Assembly: GCF_019799925.1 (NCBI RefSeq) | Contig: NZ_JABGCG010000010.1 | Location: forward strand, 180,746 to 244,745 | Direction of reading: 5' to 3' | Origin: Blastococcus sp. CPCC 205250 | GTDB lineage: Bacteria; Actinomycetota; Actinomycetes; Mycobacteriales; Geodermatophilaceae | Length of the DNA: 64,000 nt | Shown here: piece after piece, positions 42,429 to 51,393 of the stretch | Position numbering within the stretch: position 1 is the first letter of the stretch | How the letters are laid out: every line of letters starts with the position of its first letter | Notes under the pieces: model-generated | Databases searched by the model: none | What the model was told of the DNA's origin: nothing | What the model saw: the letters and a program-made list of their open reading frames with translations, nothing else | Position numbers and translations under genes: made by a program

Positions 42429-44333
42429 GTGGGGAAGCGACGGGGAACGGTCCTGGGGACGGCGCTGACGTTGCTGGCGGTGCCGGTGCTGGCGGCGTGC
42501 AGCTCCGAGGACGACCCGGAGGACGACGTCCGCGCGGCCGCCGAGGCGTTCCTGGGCGACTGGGCCGGCGGCGACACCGCGGCCGCCGCCGGTGCCACCG
42601 ACGACCCGGACACCGCCACGGCGCTGCTCGAGCAGACCGCCACGGACCTGCCCGAGGCCACGCTGGCCGCGGAGCTGGTGGACGTCGAGGTCGCCGACGA
42701 CGGCTCGGCCACCGCCGCCTGGACGGCCACGTGGGACCTCGCCGCGGCCCCCGACTGGAGCTACGAGGCGACCCTGCGCCTGCAGGAGGCCGACGACGCC
42801 TGGCAGGTCGTCGCCGAGCCCGCGCTCGTGCACCCCGAGCTCGCCGAGGGGCAACGCCTGGAGCTGACCCGTCAGCTGCCGGAGCGGGCACCGGTGACCG
42901 ACGCCTCCGGTGCACCGATCTTCACCCCCACCGAGGTGGTGAACGTCGGCGTCGACCCGGGGCAGGTGACCGACCTGCCGGCGCTGGCGGCCGGCCTGTC
43001 GGCGGCCACCGGCATCGCCGCCGAGGAGATCGTCGCCGACGTCCAGGCGGAGACGTCGGGCAACTTCGTGCCGGTCATCGCCCTGCGCCGGCCGGACTTC
43101 GAGCGCATCCGCGCGCAGGTCTTCGACCTGCCCGGCGCGGTGTTCCCGACCGAGACCCGGCTGCTGGCCCCGACGTCCCGCTTCGCCATCGGGCTGCTGG
43201 GCCGCGTCGGCCCGGCGACGGCCGAGATCCTGGAGGAGACCACCGGCGACGAGGGACCGCTCTACGCCGCAGGTGACCTGCTCGGCACGTCCGGCCTGCA
43301 GCGCGCCTTGCAGGAGCAGCTCACCGGCACCGCCGGCTACACCGTGCGCGTCGTCAGCACCGACGAGACGACCGGCGACGAGGGCCGCGAGATCGACGCC
43401 GTCGAGCCGGTGCCCGGCCGGCCGGTGCAGACGCCGATCGTGCCGGCGATCCAGACCGCCGCGGAGGCCGCGGTCGCCACGCAGGGCCTGCCCACCCACC
43501 TCGTCGTCGTCCGGCCCGGCACCGGGGAGGTCCTCGCCGTCGCCTCCAACGAGGCCGGCAACCCGGGGAACGCCCTCACCGGCCAGTTCCCGCCGGGCTC
43601 GAGCATGAAGACGATCACGGCGACCGCGCTGCTGGGCGCCGGCGCCCTCACCCCGCAGACCCCGGTGCCCTGCCCCGGGACCACGGTGGTCGAGGGCCGG
43701 GAGTTCGAGAACCAGGACCAGTTCGACCTCGGCACCGTGCCGTTCACCGAGGCCTTCGCCGAGTCCTGCAACACCACGTTCATCCAGCAGGGACTGCAGC
43801 TGCCCGACGACGCGCTGGCGGCCGCGGCGTCGTCCTACGGCGTGGGCGCGGACTGGCAGCTCCCGGTCGGCGTCTTCAGCGGCAGCGTCCCGGCCGACAG
43901 CACCGGGACGACCAAGGCGGCCAACGCGATCGGGCAGGGGCAGGTGCTGATGAGCCCGGTGCAGCTGGCGCTCGTCGCCGCCGGCATCGCCAGCGGCACG
44001 CCCGCGGCCCCCGTGCAGGTGGTCGGCGGCGAGCCCGCCGGCGCGGCCCCGGCCGGACCGGCCCCGGCCGTGCTGGACGCCCTGCGGCCGATGATGCGCC
44101 AGGTGGTGCTCACCGGGACCGCGAACGCGCTGGCCGACCGCGGTGAGGTGTACGGCAAGACGGGCACCGCGGAGTTCGGCACGGCCACCCCGCCGGAGTC
44201 GCACGGCTGGTTCATGGGCTACCAGCTGGCCGGCCCCCAGGGGGACATCGCCTTCGCCGTCCTCGTCGAGGCGGGGCAGTCCAGCAGCGTCGCGGTCGGC
44301 GTCACCGACGCCTTCCTCGGCGGCCTGGGCTGA
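42429..44333 (+). CDS. Penicillin-binding lipoprotein
   Basis: Transpeptidase of 634 aa, homologous in position to Rv2864c. Signal and lipobox: LLAVPVLAACSS, so it is membrane-anchored by lipid. An NTF2-like MecA_N domain (about residues 30-150) and a PBP dimer domain precede the transpeptidase with Ser391-xx-Lys394 (SSMK), SCN (Ser446) and KTGT (Lys577). This is the low-affinity class B layout. The GTG at 42429 starts directly before the basic signal-peptide region. Confidence 0.92.
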   Translation: MGKRRGTVLGTALTLLAVPVLAACSSEDDPEDDVRAAAEAFLGDWAGGDTAAAAGATDDPDTATALLEQTATDLPEATLAAELVDVEVADDGSATAAWTATWDLAAAPDWSYEATLRLQEADDAWQVVAEPALVHPELAEGQRLELTRQLPERAPVTDASGAPIFTPTEVVNVGVDPGQVTDLPALAAGLSAATGIAAEEIVADVQAETSGNFVPVIALRRPDFERIRAQVFDLPGAVFPTETRLLAPTSRFAIGLLGRVGPATAEILEETTGDEGPLYAAGDLLGTSGLQRALQEQLTGTAGYTVRVVSTDETTGDEGREIDAVEPVPGRPVQTPIVPAIQTAAEAAVATQGLPTHLVVVRPGTGEVLAVASNEAGNPGNALTGQFPPGSSMKTITATALLGAGALTPQTPVPCPGTTVVEGREFENQDQFDLGTVPFTEAFAESCNTTFIQQGLQLPDDALAAAASSYGVGADWQLPVGVFSGSVPADSTGTTKAANAIGQGQVLMSPVQLALVAAGIASGTPAAPVQVVGGEPAGAAPAGPAPAVLDALRPMMRQVVLTGTANALADRGEVYGKTGTAEFGTATPPESHGWFMGYQLAGPQGDIAFAVLVEAGQSSSVAVGVTDAFLGGLG

Positions 44334-44373
44334 CCGCGACCGCCCGCACGGGCCGGCCGGGGGGACGCCGCCC

Positions 44374-44844
44374 CTAGTCGGCGGGCAGGCCGGGGAACGG
44401 CGTCGTCGCCGGCGTCTGCCCGGCGGCCGCGCGCCAGCGGACCGCGCGGACCTCCGCGGCGCCCAGCTCCCGCACGGCCAGCGCGCGGGTGGGCCCCTGC
44501 ACCGCGTCGTCGAGCACCGCGACCCACGCGGCGCTCACGCCCGCCTCCAGGACCGCGGCGAGCGCGGCGGCGTCGACGGGGGAGAGCACGGGGAAGGGCA
44601 GCTCGTAGGCGGCCTCGGCGGCCACGGGGTCCAGGTCGCGCTCGTCCAGGAGGGCACCGAGGCGGTCACGGACGTCCCGGTGGGCGTTCTCCGCCTCGAC
44701 GGCCGCACCGCGGTCCGCCGGCGGCAGGGCTGCGCCGACCACCCCGTAACCCCACACCGCGGCGTGCTCGGCGGCCACGGCCTCGCGCAGCGCACCGTCC
44801 TCGGCGGCGGTGTCCTGCTCGCCGGGCGCACCGTCCTCAGCCAC
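44374..44844 (-). CDS. DUF4439 ferritin-like protein
   Basis: A 156-residue mainly helical protein. HAAVWGYGVVGA and ENAHRDVRDRL give the Glu/His spacing of a ferritin-like four-helix bundle. Function unknown. GTG start, 12 bases after the stop of the upstream lipoprotein gene, so the pair is cotranscribed. The two adjacent genes share Ala-rich helical sequences and may be related. Confidence 0.82.
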   Translation of the reverse strand: MAEDGAPGEQDTAAEDGALREAVAAEHAAVWGYGVVGAALPPADRGAAVEAENAHRDVRDRLGALLDERDLDPVAAEAAYELPFPVLSPVDAAALAAVLEAGVSAAWVAVLDDAVQGPTRALAVRELGAAEVRAVRWRAAAGQTPATTPFPGLPAD

Positions 44845-44856
44845 GCAGGCCTCCCC

Positions 44857-45360
44857 TCACGCGAGCACCGCCTCCTGGCCGCGCAGCCCGGCGGCCACCG
44901 ACCCCAGCAGCGCGGCCCGTGCGGCCACCTGATCGGCGCAGGCCGCCTCGTGCGCGCCGGCCGCGGCCCCGACCTGCTCGCGCAGCCACCCGCGCACGTC
45001 GCTCCCCGGCGGCGGTCCGGCCGGCGCCGCCGACGCCGAGGACGTCGCCCCCGGGGCCGCCGCCCGCAACCCCTCCAGCTGGGCCGACGCCTGCTCCGCC
45101 TGCGGGGTCAGCTGCCCGCCCAGCGCCGGATCGGCGGCCGCAGCGGCGGCGTAGGCGGCCACCACGGCCTCCTGGACGGCCACCTGCGCGGCCAGCTGGT
45201 CGGCCTGGGCGGGGCTCAGGGCCGGCCCGCCGTCGCCGTCCTCGGAGGTGCACCCGGTCGCCAGCAGGGCCAGGCCGGCCGTCCCCACGAACCCCGCGAG
45301 CAGGGTGCGCCGGGAGAGGCCGGGCAGGCGCGAGGCGGGCGGCGGGGTCATCGCCGTCAT
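44857..45360 (-). CDS. Tat-exported lipoprotein, ferritin-like region
   Basis: A 167-residue lipoprotein. The twin-Arg signal RLPGLSRRTLLAGFVG and lipobox LLATGC predict Tat export and acylation. The mature part is helical and Ala-rich (VAVQEAVVAAYAAAAAADP, AHEAACADQVAARAALLG). Role unknown. ATG 45360 is chosen over the in-frame ATG three codons later. Divergent from rimP. Confidence 0.8.
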   Translation of the reverse strand: MTAMTPPPASRLPGLSRRTLLAGFVGTAGLALLATGCTSEDGDGGPALSPAQADQLAAQVAVQEAVVAAYAAAAAADPALGGQLTPQAEQASAQLEGLRAAAPGATSSASAAPAGPPPGSDVRGWLREQVGAAAGAHEAACADQVAARAALLGSVAAGLRGQEAVLA

Positions 45361-45456
45361 CCTCGCAGCCCCTCGCCGGAGCGCGCAGTCGCCGCTCCGG
45401 GAGCCCCCCGGCCGGGGGCAGCCGCCGTCTCGTCCCGCCCCCTCCGGCCGGGGCGG

Positions 45457-45462
45457 TAGCCT
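45457..45462 (+). promoter_or_regulatory. Candidate -10 for the rimP-nusA-infB operon
   Basis: TAGCCT in CGGTAGCCTG, identical to the ten bases upstream of ffh. It leaves a leader of about 90 bases with GC-rich hairpins before rimP. Confidence 0.4.
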
Positions 45463-45555
45463 GACCATCCGCCCCGAGGGGCCCCACGGGGTCCCGGGAC
45501 CGGGGAGCGGGACCGCACGGCACGTGCCCCGACGCCGTCAGCAGGGAGGGAGCCC

Positions 45556-46227
45556 GTGTCCACCAACCGCCGGACCGATCCCGCCGCCGAGCGGCTGACC
45601 GGCTGGATCCAGCCCGTCGTCGACGCGGCCGGGTACGACCTCGAGGAGCTCGTCGTCACCCCCGCCGGACGGCGCACCGTCGTCCGCGTCGTCGTCGACC
45701 GGGACGGCGGCGTGAGCCTCGACGACGTCGCCGAGGTGAGCCGGGCGGTGTCCGCGGCCCTCGACGCCAACGACGGGGACATGGGCCGCGCGCCCTACGT
45801 GCTGGAGGTGACCAGCCCCGGCGTGGACCGCCCGCTCACCGAGCAGCGGCACTGGCGGCGCAACACCGGTCGCCTCGTCGTCGTCGCGGTCGGGCCCGCG
45901 GGCAGCACCGAGCAGGTGACCGCGCGCATCGGGGCCGTCGACGCCGAGGGCGTCACCCTCGCCGTCGAGGCGCCCGGCAAGCCCGGTGCCCGCAAGCGGC
46001 CGCCGACCGTCCGGCAGGTGTCCTGGGCCGAGCTCGGGGCCGGCCGCGTGCAGGTCGAGTTCGGCCGCCCCGGCGCCTCCGACGGCGCGGACGGCGACGA
46101 CGGGGACATCGACACCGACGACGACATCGACCACGTCGACGACGACACCGACGAGGACACCGACGACGACGACGTCGACCACGACACCGACGACGACGTC
46201 GACCACGACACCGAGGACGGACAGTGA
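45556..46227 (+). CDS. rimP: Ribosome maturation factor RimP
   Basis: 30S assembly factor, 223 aa. The core (residues about 1-165) has AGYDLEELVV, VVRVVVDRDGGVSLDD and YVLEVTSPGVDRPL. The last 45 residues are almost pure Asp/Glu/Thr/His with internal repeats (DDDVDHDTD), an unusual acidic tail. GTG start after GGAGGGAG. The stop overlaps nusA (GTGA). Confidence 0.94.
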   Translation: MSTNRRTDPAAERLTGWIQPVVDAAGYDLEELVVTPAGRRTVVRVVVDRDGGVSLDDVAEVSRAVSAALDANDGDMGRAPYVLEVTSPGVDRPLTEQRHWRRNTGRLVVVAVGPAGSTEQVTARIGAVDAEGVTLAVEAPGKPGARKRPPTVRQVSWAELGAGRVQVEFGRPGASDGADGDDGDIDTDDDIDHVDDDTDEDTDDDDVDHDTDDDVDHDTEDGQ

Positions 46228-47390
46228 ACATCGACGTGACCGCCCTCAGGGCGGTCGAGCGGGAGAGGGGCATCCCCGCCGACACGGTCATCGAGGCCAT
46301 CGAGACGGCCCTCGTGACCGCCTACCGGCACGCCGACGGCGCCGCCAAGCACGTGCGCGTGCACGTGGACCGCAAGACCGGCGAGGCCGCGGTGCTCGCC
46401 CAGGAGCTGGGCCCTGACGGCGAGGTCGTGCGCGAGTGGGACGACACCCCCTCGGACTTCGGCCGGATCGCCGCGAGCACCGCCAAGCAGGTCATCGTCC
46501 AGCGGCTGCGCGACGCCGAGCACGAGCAGACCTTCGGCGAGTACGCCGGCAAGGAGGGCGACATCGTCAGCGGCATCGTGCAGGCGCACGACCGCCGCAA
46601 CGTCCAGGGCACCGTGCTGCTGGACATCGGCAAGGTCGAGGCCGTGCTGCCTCCGGCCGAGCAGGTGCCCGGCGAGTCCTATCCGCACGGCAGCCGGCTC
46701 AAGGCCTACGTGGTGTCCGTGGCCCGGACCGCCCGCGGGCCGCAGGTCACCATCTCGCGCACCCACCCGAACCTGGTGCGCAAGCTGTTCGCCCTCGAGG
46801 TGCCCGAGATCGCCGACGGCAGCGTCGAGATCGTCGCCGTCGCCCGCGAGGCCGGGCACCGGACGAAGATCGCCGTCCGCACCGACGTCCCGGGGCTCAA
46901 CCCCAAGGGCGCCTGCATCGGCCCGATGGGCCAGCGGGTGCGCAACGTCATGAGCGAGCTGCACGGCGAGAAGATCGACATCGTCGACTGGTCCGACGAC
47001 CCGGCGACGTTCGTCGCCTCGGCGCTGAGCCCGGCGCGCGTCTCCAGCGCGCGGGTCGTCGACCCGCAGGCCAAGGCCGTCCGCGTTGTCGTACCCGACT
47101 ACCAGCTCTCGCTGGCCATCGGCAAGGAGGGCCAGAACGCCCGCCTGGCCGCCCGGCTGACCGGGTGCCGGATCGACATCCGCAGCGACGCCCAGCCCGA
47201 CGACGGGGCCGAGACCTCTCCCGGCGTCGGACGCCCGCCGCTGCGCTCCGGTGGGCAGGCCGCCGGACCCGGCGGACGCACCGGGGGACCCGGCGGCCGC
47301 CCCGGCGGTCCCGGGGGCCGGCCGGGCGGTCCCGGGGGCTCGGGCCGGGGCGGTCCGGGTGGCCGCAGCCCCGGTCGGGTGGGGCGCTGA
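46224..47390 (+). CDS. nusA: Transcription termination/antitermination factor NusA
   Basis: RNA polymerase-binding factor; 388 aa. N-terminal domain (EAIETALVTAYRHA), S1 domain (GDIVSGIVQ, then TVLLDIGKVEAVLP), KH1 (ISRTHPNLVRKLF) and KH2 (NPKGACIGPMGQRV; LAIGKEGQNARLAARL). The C terminus is a Gly/Pro/Arg low-complexity stretch (PGGRPGGPGGRPGGPGG) rather than the E. coli acidic repeats. Overlaps rimP; antitermination of rRNA operons would involve it. Confidence 0.95.
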   Translation: MNIDVTALRAVERERGIPADTVIEAIETALVTAYRHADGAAKHVRVHVDRKTGEAAVLAQELGPDGEVVREWDDTPSDFGRIAASTAKQVIVQRLRDAEHEQTFGEYAGKEGDIVSGIVQAHDRRNVQGTVLLDIGKVEAVLPPAEQVPGESYPHGSRLKAYVVSVARTARGPQVTISRTHPNLVRKLFALEVPEIADGSVEIVAVAREAGHRTKIAVRTDVPGLNPKGACIGPMGQRVRNVMSELHGEKIDIVDWSDDPATFVASALSPARVSSARVVDPQAKAVRVVVPDYQLSLAIGKEGQNARLAARLTGCRIDIRSDAQPDDGAETSPGVGRPPLRSGGQAAGPGGRTGGPGGRPGGPGGRPGGPGGSGRGGPGGRSPGRVGR

Positions 47391-47423
47391 CCGAGGGCGG
47401 AACACCAGGGGCCCCGGGCGCGC

Positions 47424-47429
47424 TACAGT
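47424..47429 (+). promoter_or_regulatory. Likely leaderless -10 for ylxR
   Basis: TACAGT with five bases (CTGGG) to the GTG of ylxR. It gives ylxR-infB an internal promoter. Confidence 0.45.
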
Positions 47430-47434
47430 CTGGG

Positions 47435-47803
47435 GTGGTCGGGACGTCGACGCCGGTCCGCACCTGTGTGGGGTGCCGGCAGCGCGCTCCGGTCAGTGAT
47501 CTGTTGCGTGTCGTCGTCCGGTCCGGGGCCCTGGTCCCGGACCCGCGGCGGCGGCTCCCCGGTCGGGGGGCATCGGTGCACCCCACCTCGGAGTGCCTGC
47601 ACGCAGCGGAGCGACGCCGGGCCTTCCCCCGGGCGCTGCGCCTCTCCGGAGGCGCCGGCGCTGCGTTGGAGGCCGGTCCGCTCCGGGCCCACGTCCTCGG
47701 TACCTCTCCGGAGGTGCCTGGGCCGGCGACCGGGGACGGACAGCAGGACAAGGTCGGACCGGCACCAGGCCGGTCCGCACGTCGACAGGACACCGTCGGA
47801 TGA
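47435..47803 (+). CDS. ylxR: YlxR-family (DUF448) RNA-binding protein
   Basis: A 122-residue protein with the YlxR fold: VRTCVGCRQRAPVSDLLRVV, LPGRGASVHPTSECLHAAERRRAFPRALR (split here). It binds RNA, and in other bacteria it partners with RnpM/RnpA. The last 40 residues are disordered. Between nusA and infB, as in most bacteria. Start GTG 47435, consistent with the adjacent -10. Confidence 0.9.
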   Translation: MVGTSTPVRTCVGCRQRAPVSDLLRVVVRSGALVPDPRRRLPGRGASVHPTSECLHAAERRRAFPRALRLSGGAGAALEAGPLRAHVLGTSPEVPGPATGDGQQDKVGPAPGRSARRQDTVG

Positions 47804-47889
47804 CTCAGCCGTGAAGTTCTCACGATGACCATGCGCCACTGACGACGAGGTCGAGCGGGCAAGCCGCCGGCCTCACGAAGAGGAGACCC

Positions 47890-50800
47890 GTGCCAGGCAA
47901 AGCCCGCGTACACGAACTCGCCAAGGAGTTCGGTGTCGACAGCAAGACCGTGCTCGCCACGCTCAAGGAGCAGGGCGAGTTCGTGAAGTCCGCCTCCTCG
48001 ACCGTCGAGGCCCCCGTGGCCCGACGGCTCCGGGAGGCCCTCGGTGCGAGCACCGGTGCCGGCAACGGCGCCGCCGCACCCTCCGGACCCCGTCCCGGGG
48101 CCCCGACCCCCGGCCCGCGTCCCGCGCCCCGGCCGGCTCCGGCCGCCGCGGCGCCGGTCGCACCGGCCGGTCCGCCGTCCGGTTCCCCGATGCCCGGCGC
48201 CCCGGCTCCGGGCCCGCGTCCGGCCGCGCCGGCTCCGCAGGCCCCGGCTGCCTCCGCTCCGGTGACCTCGGCCGCGCCGGCACCCCAGGCCCCGGCCGCC
48301 TCGGCGCCTGCCGCGCCGCAGGCCCCCACCGGTCCCCGTCCCGGCGCCCCGCGTCCGGGTGCCCCCGCTCCGCGTCCCGGTGCCTCCGGCGGCGCGGCGC
48401 CCGGCGGTGCCCGTCCCGGTGCGCCGGCGGGCGGGCCGGGTGCCGGTCCGCGTCCCGGCCCCCGGCCGGCTCCGCGTCCGGGCAACAACCCCTTCAGCAG
48501 TGCACCGCGTCCCGGCCCTGCGGCCGGCCCGCGGCCCGGTCCCGCGGCCGGTCCCGGCGCCGGCGCCCCTGGTGGCCCCCGTCCGGGTGCCGGAGCGGCC
48601 GGTCCGCGTCCGGCGGCGGCTGGTCCCGGTGGGCCCCGTCCGGGTCCCGGCGGTCCTCGTCCGGGCCCCGGCTCCGGCGGTCCGCGACCGGCGGCCGGTC
48701 CCGGCGGTCCGCGCCCCAACCCGGGCATGATGCCGCAGCGCCCGTCGCCCGGCATGATGCCGCCGCGTCCGGCCGGCCGGCCCGGTGGCGGCCCCGGCGG
48801 CCCTGGTGGCCGTTCGGGTGGTCCCGGTGGCGGCGGTGGCCGTCCGGGTGGTCCCGGTGGTGGCGGTGGCTTCCGCCCCGGTGGCGGTGGCGGTGCCCCC
48901 GGTGCCGGCGCGCCCGCCGGTGGTGGCTTCCGTGGTGGCGGCGGTCCTCGTGGCCGCGGCCGTGGCGGCTCCGGTGCGGGCACGGCGGGTGCCTTCGGGC
49001 GTCCCGGTGGCCGCGGTCCGGTCCGTGGGCGCAAGAGCAAGAAGCAGCGGCGTCAGGAGTTCGACTCCATGGCGGCGCCCAGCATGGGCGGCGTCAGCCT
49101 GCCGCGTGGCAACGGGCAGACCGTCCGGCTGCCCCGCGGTGCCTCGCTGACCGACCTGGCCGAGCGCATCAACGCGCAGCCGGCCGCGCTGGTCACCGCC
49201 CTGTTCCACCTGGGCGAGATGGTCACCGCGACGCAGTCGGTGAACGACGAGACGCTGCAGCTGCTCGGCGCCGAGATCGGCTGGGTCATCCAGGTCGTCA
49301 GCCCGGAGGACGAGGACCGCGAGCTGCTCGAGGACTTCGACCTCACCTTCGGTGACGAGGAGGGCGACGAGGACGACTGGTCGGCCCGTCCGCCGGTCGT
49401 GACCGTCATGGGTCACGTCGACCACGGCAAGACCAAGCTCCTCGACGCCATCCGGCACGCCAACGTGGTCTCGAAGGAGGCCGGTGGCATCACCCAGCAC
49501 ATCGGCGCCTACCAGATCGTCACCGAGCTCGAGCACAACGAGCGGCCGATCACCTTCATCGACACCCCGGGTCACGAGTCGTTCACCGCGATGCGTGCCC
49601 GTGGGGCGAAGGTGACCGACATCGTCGTGCTCGTGGTCGCCGCCGACGACGGCGTCATGCCGCAGACGGTCGAGGCGCTCAACCACGCCCAGGCCGCCGA
49701 CGTGCCGATCGTGGTCGCGGTCAACAAGATCGACAAGGAGGGGGCCAACCCCGCCAAGATCCGTCAGCAGCTCACCGAGTACGGGCTGGTGGCCGAGGAG
49801 TACGGCGGCGACACGATGTTCGTCGACGTCTCCGCGACCACCCGTCAGGGCCTCGACGACCTGCTCACGGCGATCCTGCTGACCGCCGACGCCTCGCTGG
49901 ACCTGCGCGCCAACACCGAGCAGGACCCCCAGGGTGTGGTCATCGAGGGCAAGCTGGACAAGGGCCGCGGCCCCGTCGCCACGGTGCTCGTCCAGCGCGG
50001 CACGCTGCGCCAGGGCGACTCGATCGTGGCCGGCGACGCCTACGGTCGCGTCCGGTCGCTGCTCGACGAGCACGGCAACAAGCTCAAGGAGGCCCTGCCG
50101 GCCCGTCCGGTGCAGGTCGTCGGGCTCACCTCGGTGCCCCGCGCCGGTGACACCTTCCTCGTCGTCGAGGAGGACCGCGTCGCCCGGCAGATCGCCGACC
50201 GTCGCCAGGCCCGCATCCGCAACGCGCAGAACGCGTCCATGCGGAAGCGGATCAGCCTGGAGGACCTCGACGCCGCGCTCAAGGAGACCCGTCAGCTCAA
50301 CCTGATCATCAAGGGCGACAACTCGGGCACCGTCGAGGCGCTCGAAGAGGCCCTGATGAAGATCGAGATGGACGACGAGATCGCGCTGCGGGTCATCCAC
50401 CGCGGCGTCGGCGGGATCACCAAGAGCGACATCGACCTGGCGCTGGCCGACGACGTCATCGTCCTCGGCTTCAACGTCCGGGCCGAGGGCCAGGCCACCG
50501 AGCTGGCGAACCGCGAGGGGGTGGACGTCCGGTACTACACGGTCATCTACCAGGCCATCGACGAGATCGAGGCCGCCCTCAAGGGGATGCTCAAGCCGAT
50601 CTACGAGGAGGTCCAGCTCGGCACGGCGGAGGTCCGCGAGGTCTTCCGGGTGCCGAAGATCGGCAACGTCGCCGGTTCGCTGGTCCGCAGCGGCACGATC
50701 GTGCGGAACTCCAAGGCGCGGCTGGTCCGCGACGGTGCCGTGGTCGCCGACAACCTGACGGTGGAGTCCCTCCGCCGGTTCAAGGACGACGCGACCGAGG

Positions 50801-50904
50801 TCCGCGAGGGCTACGAGTGCGGTATCGGCCTGGGGTCGTTCAACGACATCAAGGTCGACGACGTCATCCAGACGTTCGAGATGCGTGAGAAGCCGCGCGA
50901 CTGA
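47890..50904 (+). CDS. infB: Translation initiation factor IF-2
   Basis: Initiator-tRNA-binding GTPase, 1004 aa. An IF2N domain (residues 1-50) is followed by a roughly 330-residue Gly/Pro/Ala/Arg-rich linker (about 55-385). A second IF2N (LTDLAERINAQPAALVTAL) precedes the G domain (VMGHVDHGKTKLLD near 508; DTPGHESF; NKID), EF-Tu-like domain 2, and the C-terminal domains. It is the major Pro/Gly-rich form of actinobacteria. GTG start after GAGGAG. Two hairpins follow its stop. Confidence 0.96.
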   Translation: MPGKARVHELAKEFGVDSKTVLATLKEQGEFVKSASSTVEAPVARRLREALGASTGAGNGAAAPSGPRPGAPTPGPRPAPRPAPAAAAPVAPAGPPSGSPMPGAPAPGPRPAAPAPQAPAASAPVTSAAPAPQAPAASAPAAPQAPTGPRPGAPRPGAPAPRPGASGGAAPGGARPGAPAGGPGAGPRPGPRPAPRPGNNPFSSAPRPGPAAGPRPGPAAGPGAGAPGGPRPGAGAAGPRPAAAGPGGPRPGPGGPRPGPGSGGPRPAAGPGGPRPNPGMMPQRPSPGMMPPRPAGRPGGGPGGPGGRSGGPGGGGGRPGGPGGGGGFRPGGGGGAPGAGAPAGGGFRGGGGPRGRGRGGSGAGTAGAFGRPGGRGPVRGRKSKKQRRQEFDSMAAPSMGGVSLPRGNGQTVRLPRGASLTDLAERINAQPAALVTALFHLGEMVTATQSVNDETLQLLGAEIGWVIQVVSPEDEDRELLEDFDLTFGDEEGDEDDWSARPPVVTVMGHVDHGKTKLLDAIRHANVVSKEAGGITQHIGAYQIVTELEHNERPITFIDTPGHESFTAMRARGAKVTDIVVLVVAADDGVMPQTVEALNHAQAADVPIVVAVNKIDKEGANPAKIRQQLTEYGLVAEEYGGDTMFVDVSATTRQGLDDLLTAILLTADASLDLRANTEQDPQGVVIEGKLDKGRGPVATVLVQRGTLRQGDSIVAGDAYGRVRSLLDEHGNKLKEALPARPVQVVGLTSVPRAGDTFLVVEEDRVARQIADRRQARIRNAQNASMRKRISLEDLDAALKETRQLNLIIKGDNSGTVEALEEALMKIEMDDEIALRVIHRGVGGITKSDIDLALADDVIVLGFNVRAEGQATELANREGVDVRYYTVIYQAIDEIEAALKGMLKPIYEEVQLGTAEVREVFRVPKIGNVAGSLVRSGTIVRNSKARLVRDGAVVADNLTVESLRRFKDDATEVREGYECGIGLGSFNDIKVDDVIQTFEMREKPRD

Positions 50905-50910
50905 GCGAGA

Positions 50911-50980
50911 CCCCCGCCTCGAGCGGGGGACCAGTACCACCTGAGGGGGCCGTGGCCGGGGACACCCGGCCACGGCCCTC
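50911..50980. terminator. Double hairpin after infB
   Basis: Hairpin 1: CCCCCGC-CTCGA-GCGGGGG (50911-50929). Hairpin 2: a 13-bp perfect stem from 50948 with loop GACA, GGCCGTGGCCGGG pairing with CCCGGCCACGGCC, extended to 50945-50980 by G-U and G-C pairs. It precedes the DUF503 gene. Confidence 0.75.
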
Positions 50981-51011
50981 CTCGGTCGCCGCGGGACGAG
51001 GGGAGCGTCGG

Positions 51012-51305
51012 GTGTTCACCGGGTCGATGACCGCCGACCTGCTGCTCGGCGACGTCCACTCGCTCAAGGAGAAGCGCGCCGTGGTGCGGCCGATCGTGGC
51101 CGAGCTGCGGCGCCGGTTCTCCGTGGCCGCCGCCGAGGTCGGGGACACCGACCTGCACCGCCGCGCGCAGGTGGGGGTCGCGACCGTCGCCGGGGACGCC
51201 GGTCAGGTGACCGACGTGCTCGACGCGTGCGAGCGGTTGCTGGCCGACCGGCCCGAGGTGACGCTGCTGTCGACGCACCGGCAGCTGTTCAGCGACACCG
51301 ACTGA
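51012..51305 (+). CDS. DUF503 family protein
   Basis: A 97-residue protein: DLLLGDVHSLKEKRAVVRPIVAELRRRF at the N terminus is the DUF503 signature. It probably has a ferredoxin-like fold. Function unknown; usually between infB and rbfA. GTG 51012 has GAGGGGAG upstream, which I prefer to an in-frame ATG at 50952 that overlaps the terminator hairpin. Confidence 0.9.
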   Translation: MFTGSMTADLLLGDVHSLKEKRAVVRPIVAELRRRFSVAAAEVGDTDLHRRAQVGVATVAGDAGQVTDVLDACERLLADRPEVTLLSTHRQLFSDTD

Positions 51306-51393
51306 TGAAGGACCCCGGCTGCCCCCACGCCACGCTCCGCGCGGCGCGGGATCCTGCAGCGGGGCCGGTTCCAGCACTCTCCGAGGAGATCCG

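Noticed and set aside
46948..50973. A 1341-codon minus-strand open frame opposite nusA-ylxR-infB
   Set aside because: It is antisense to infB and nusA; its Thr/Gly/Arg-rich middle is the mirror of the infB low-complexity linker.
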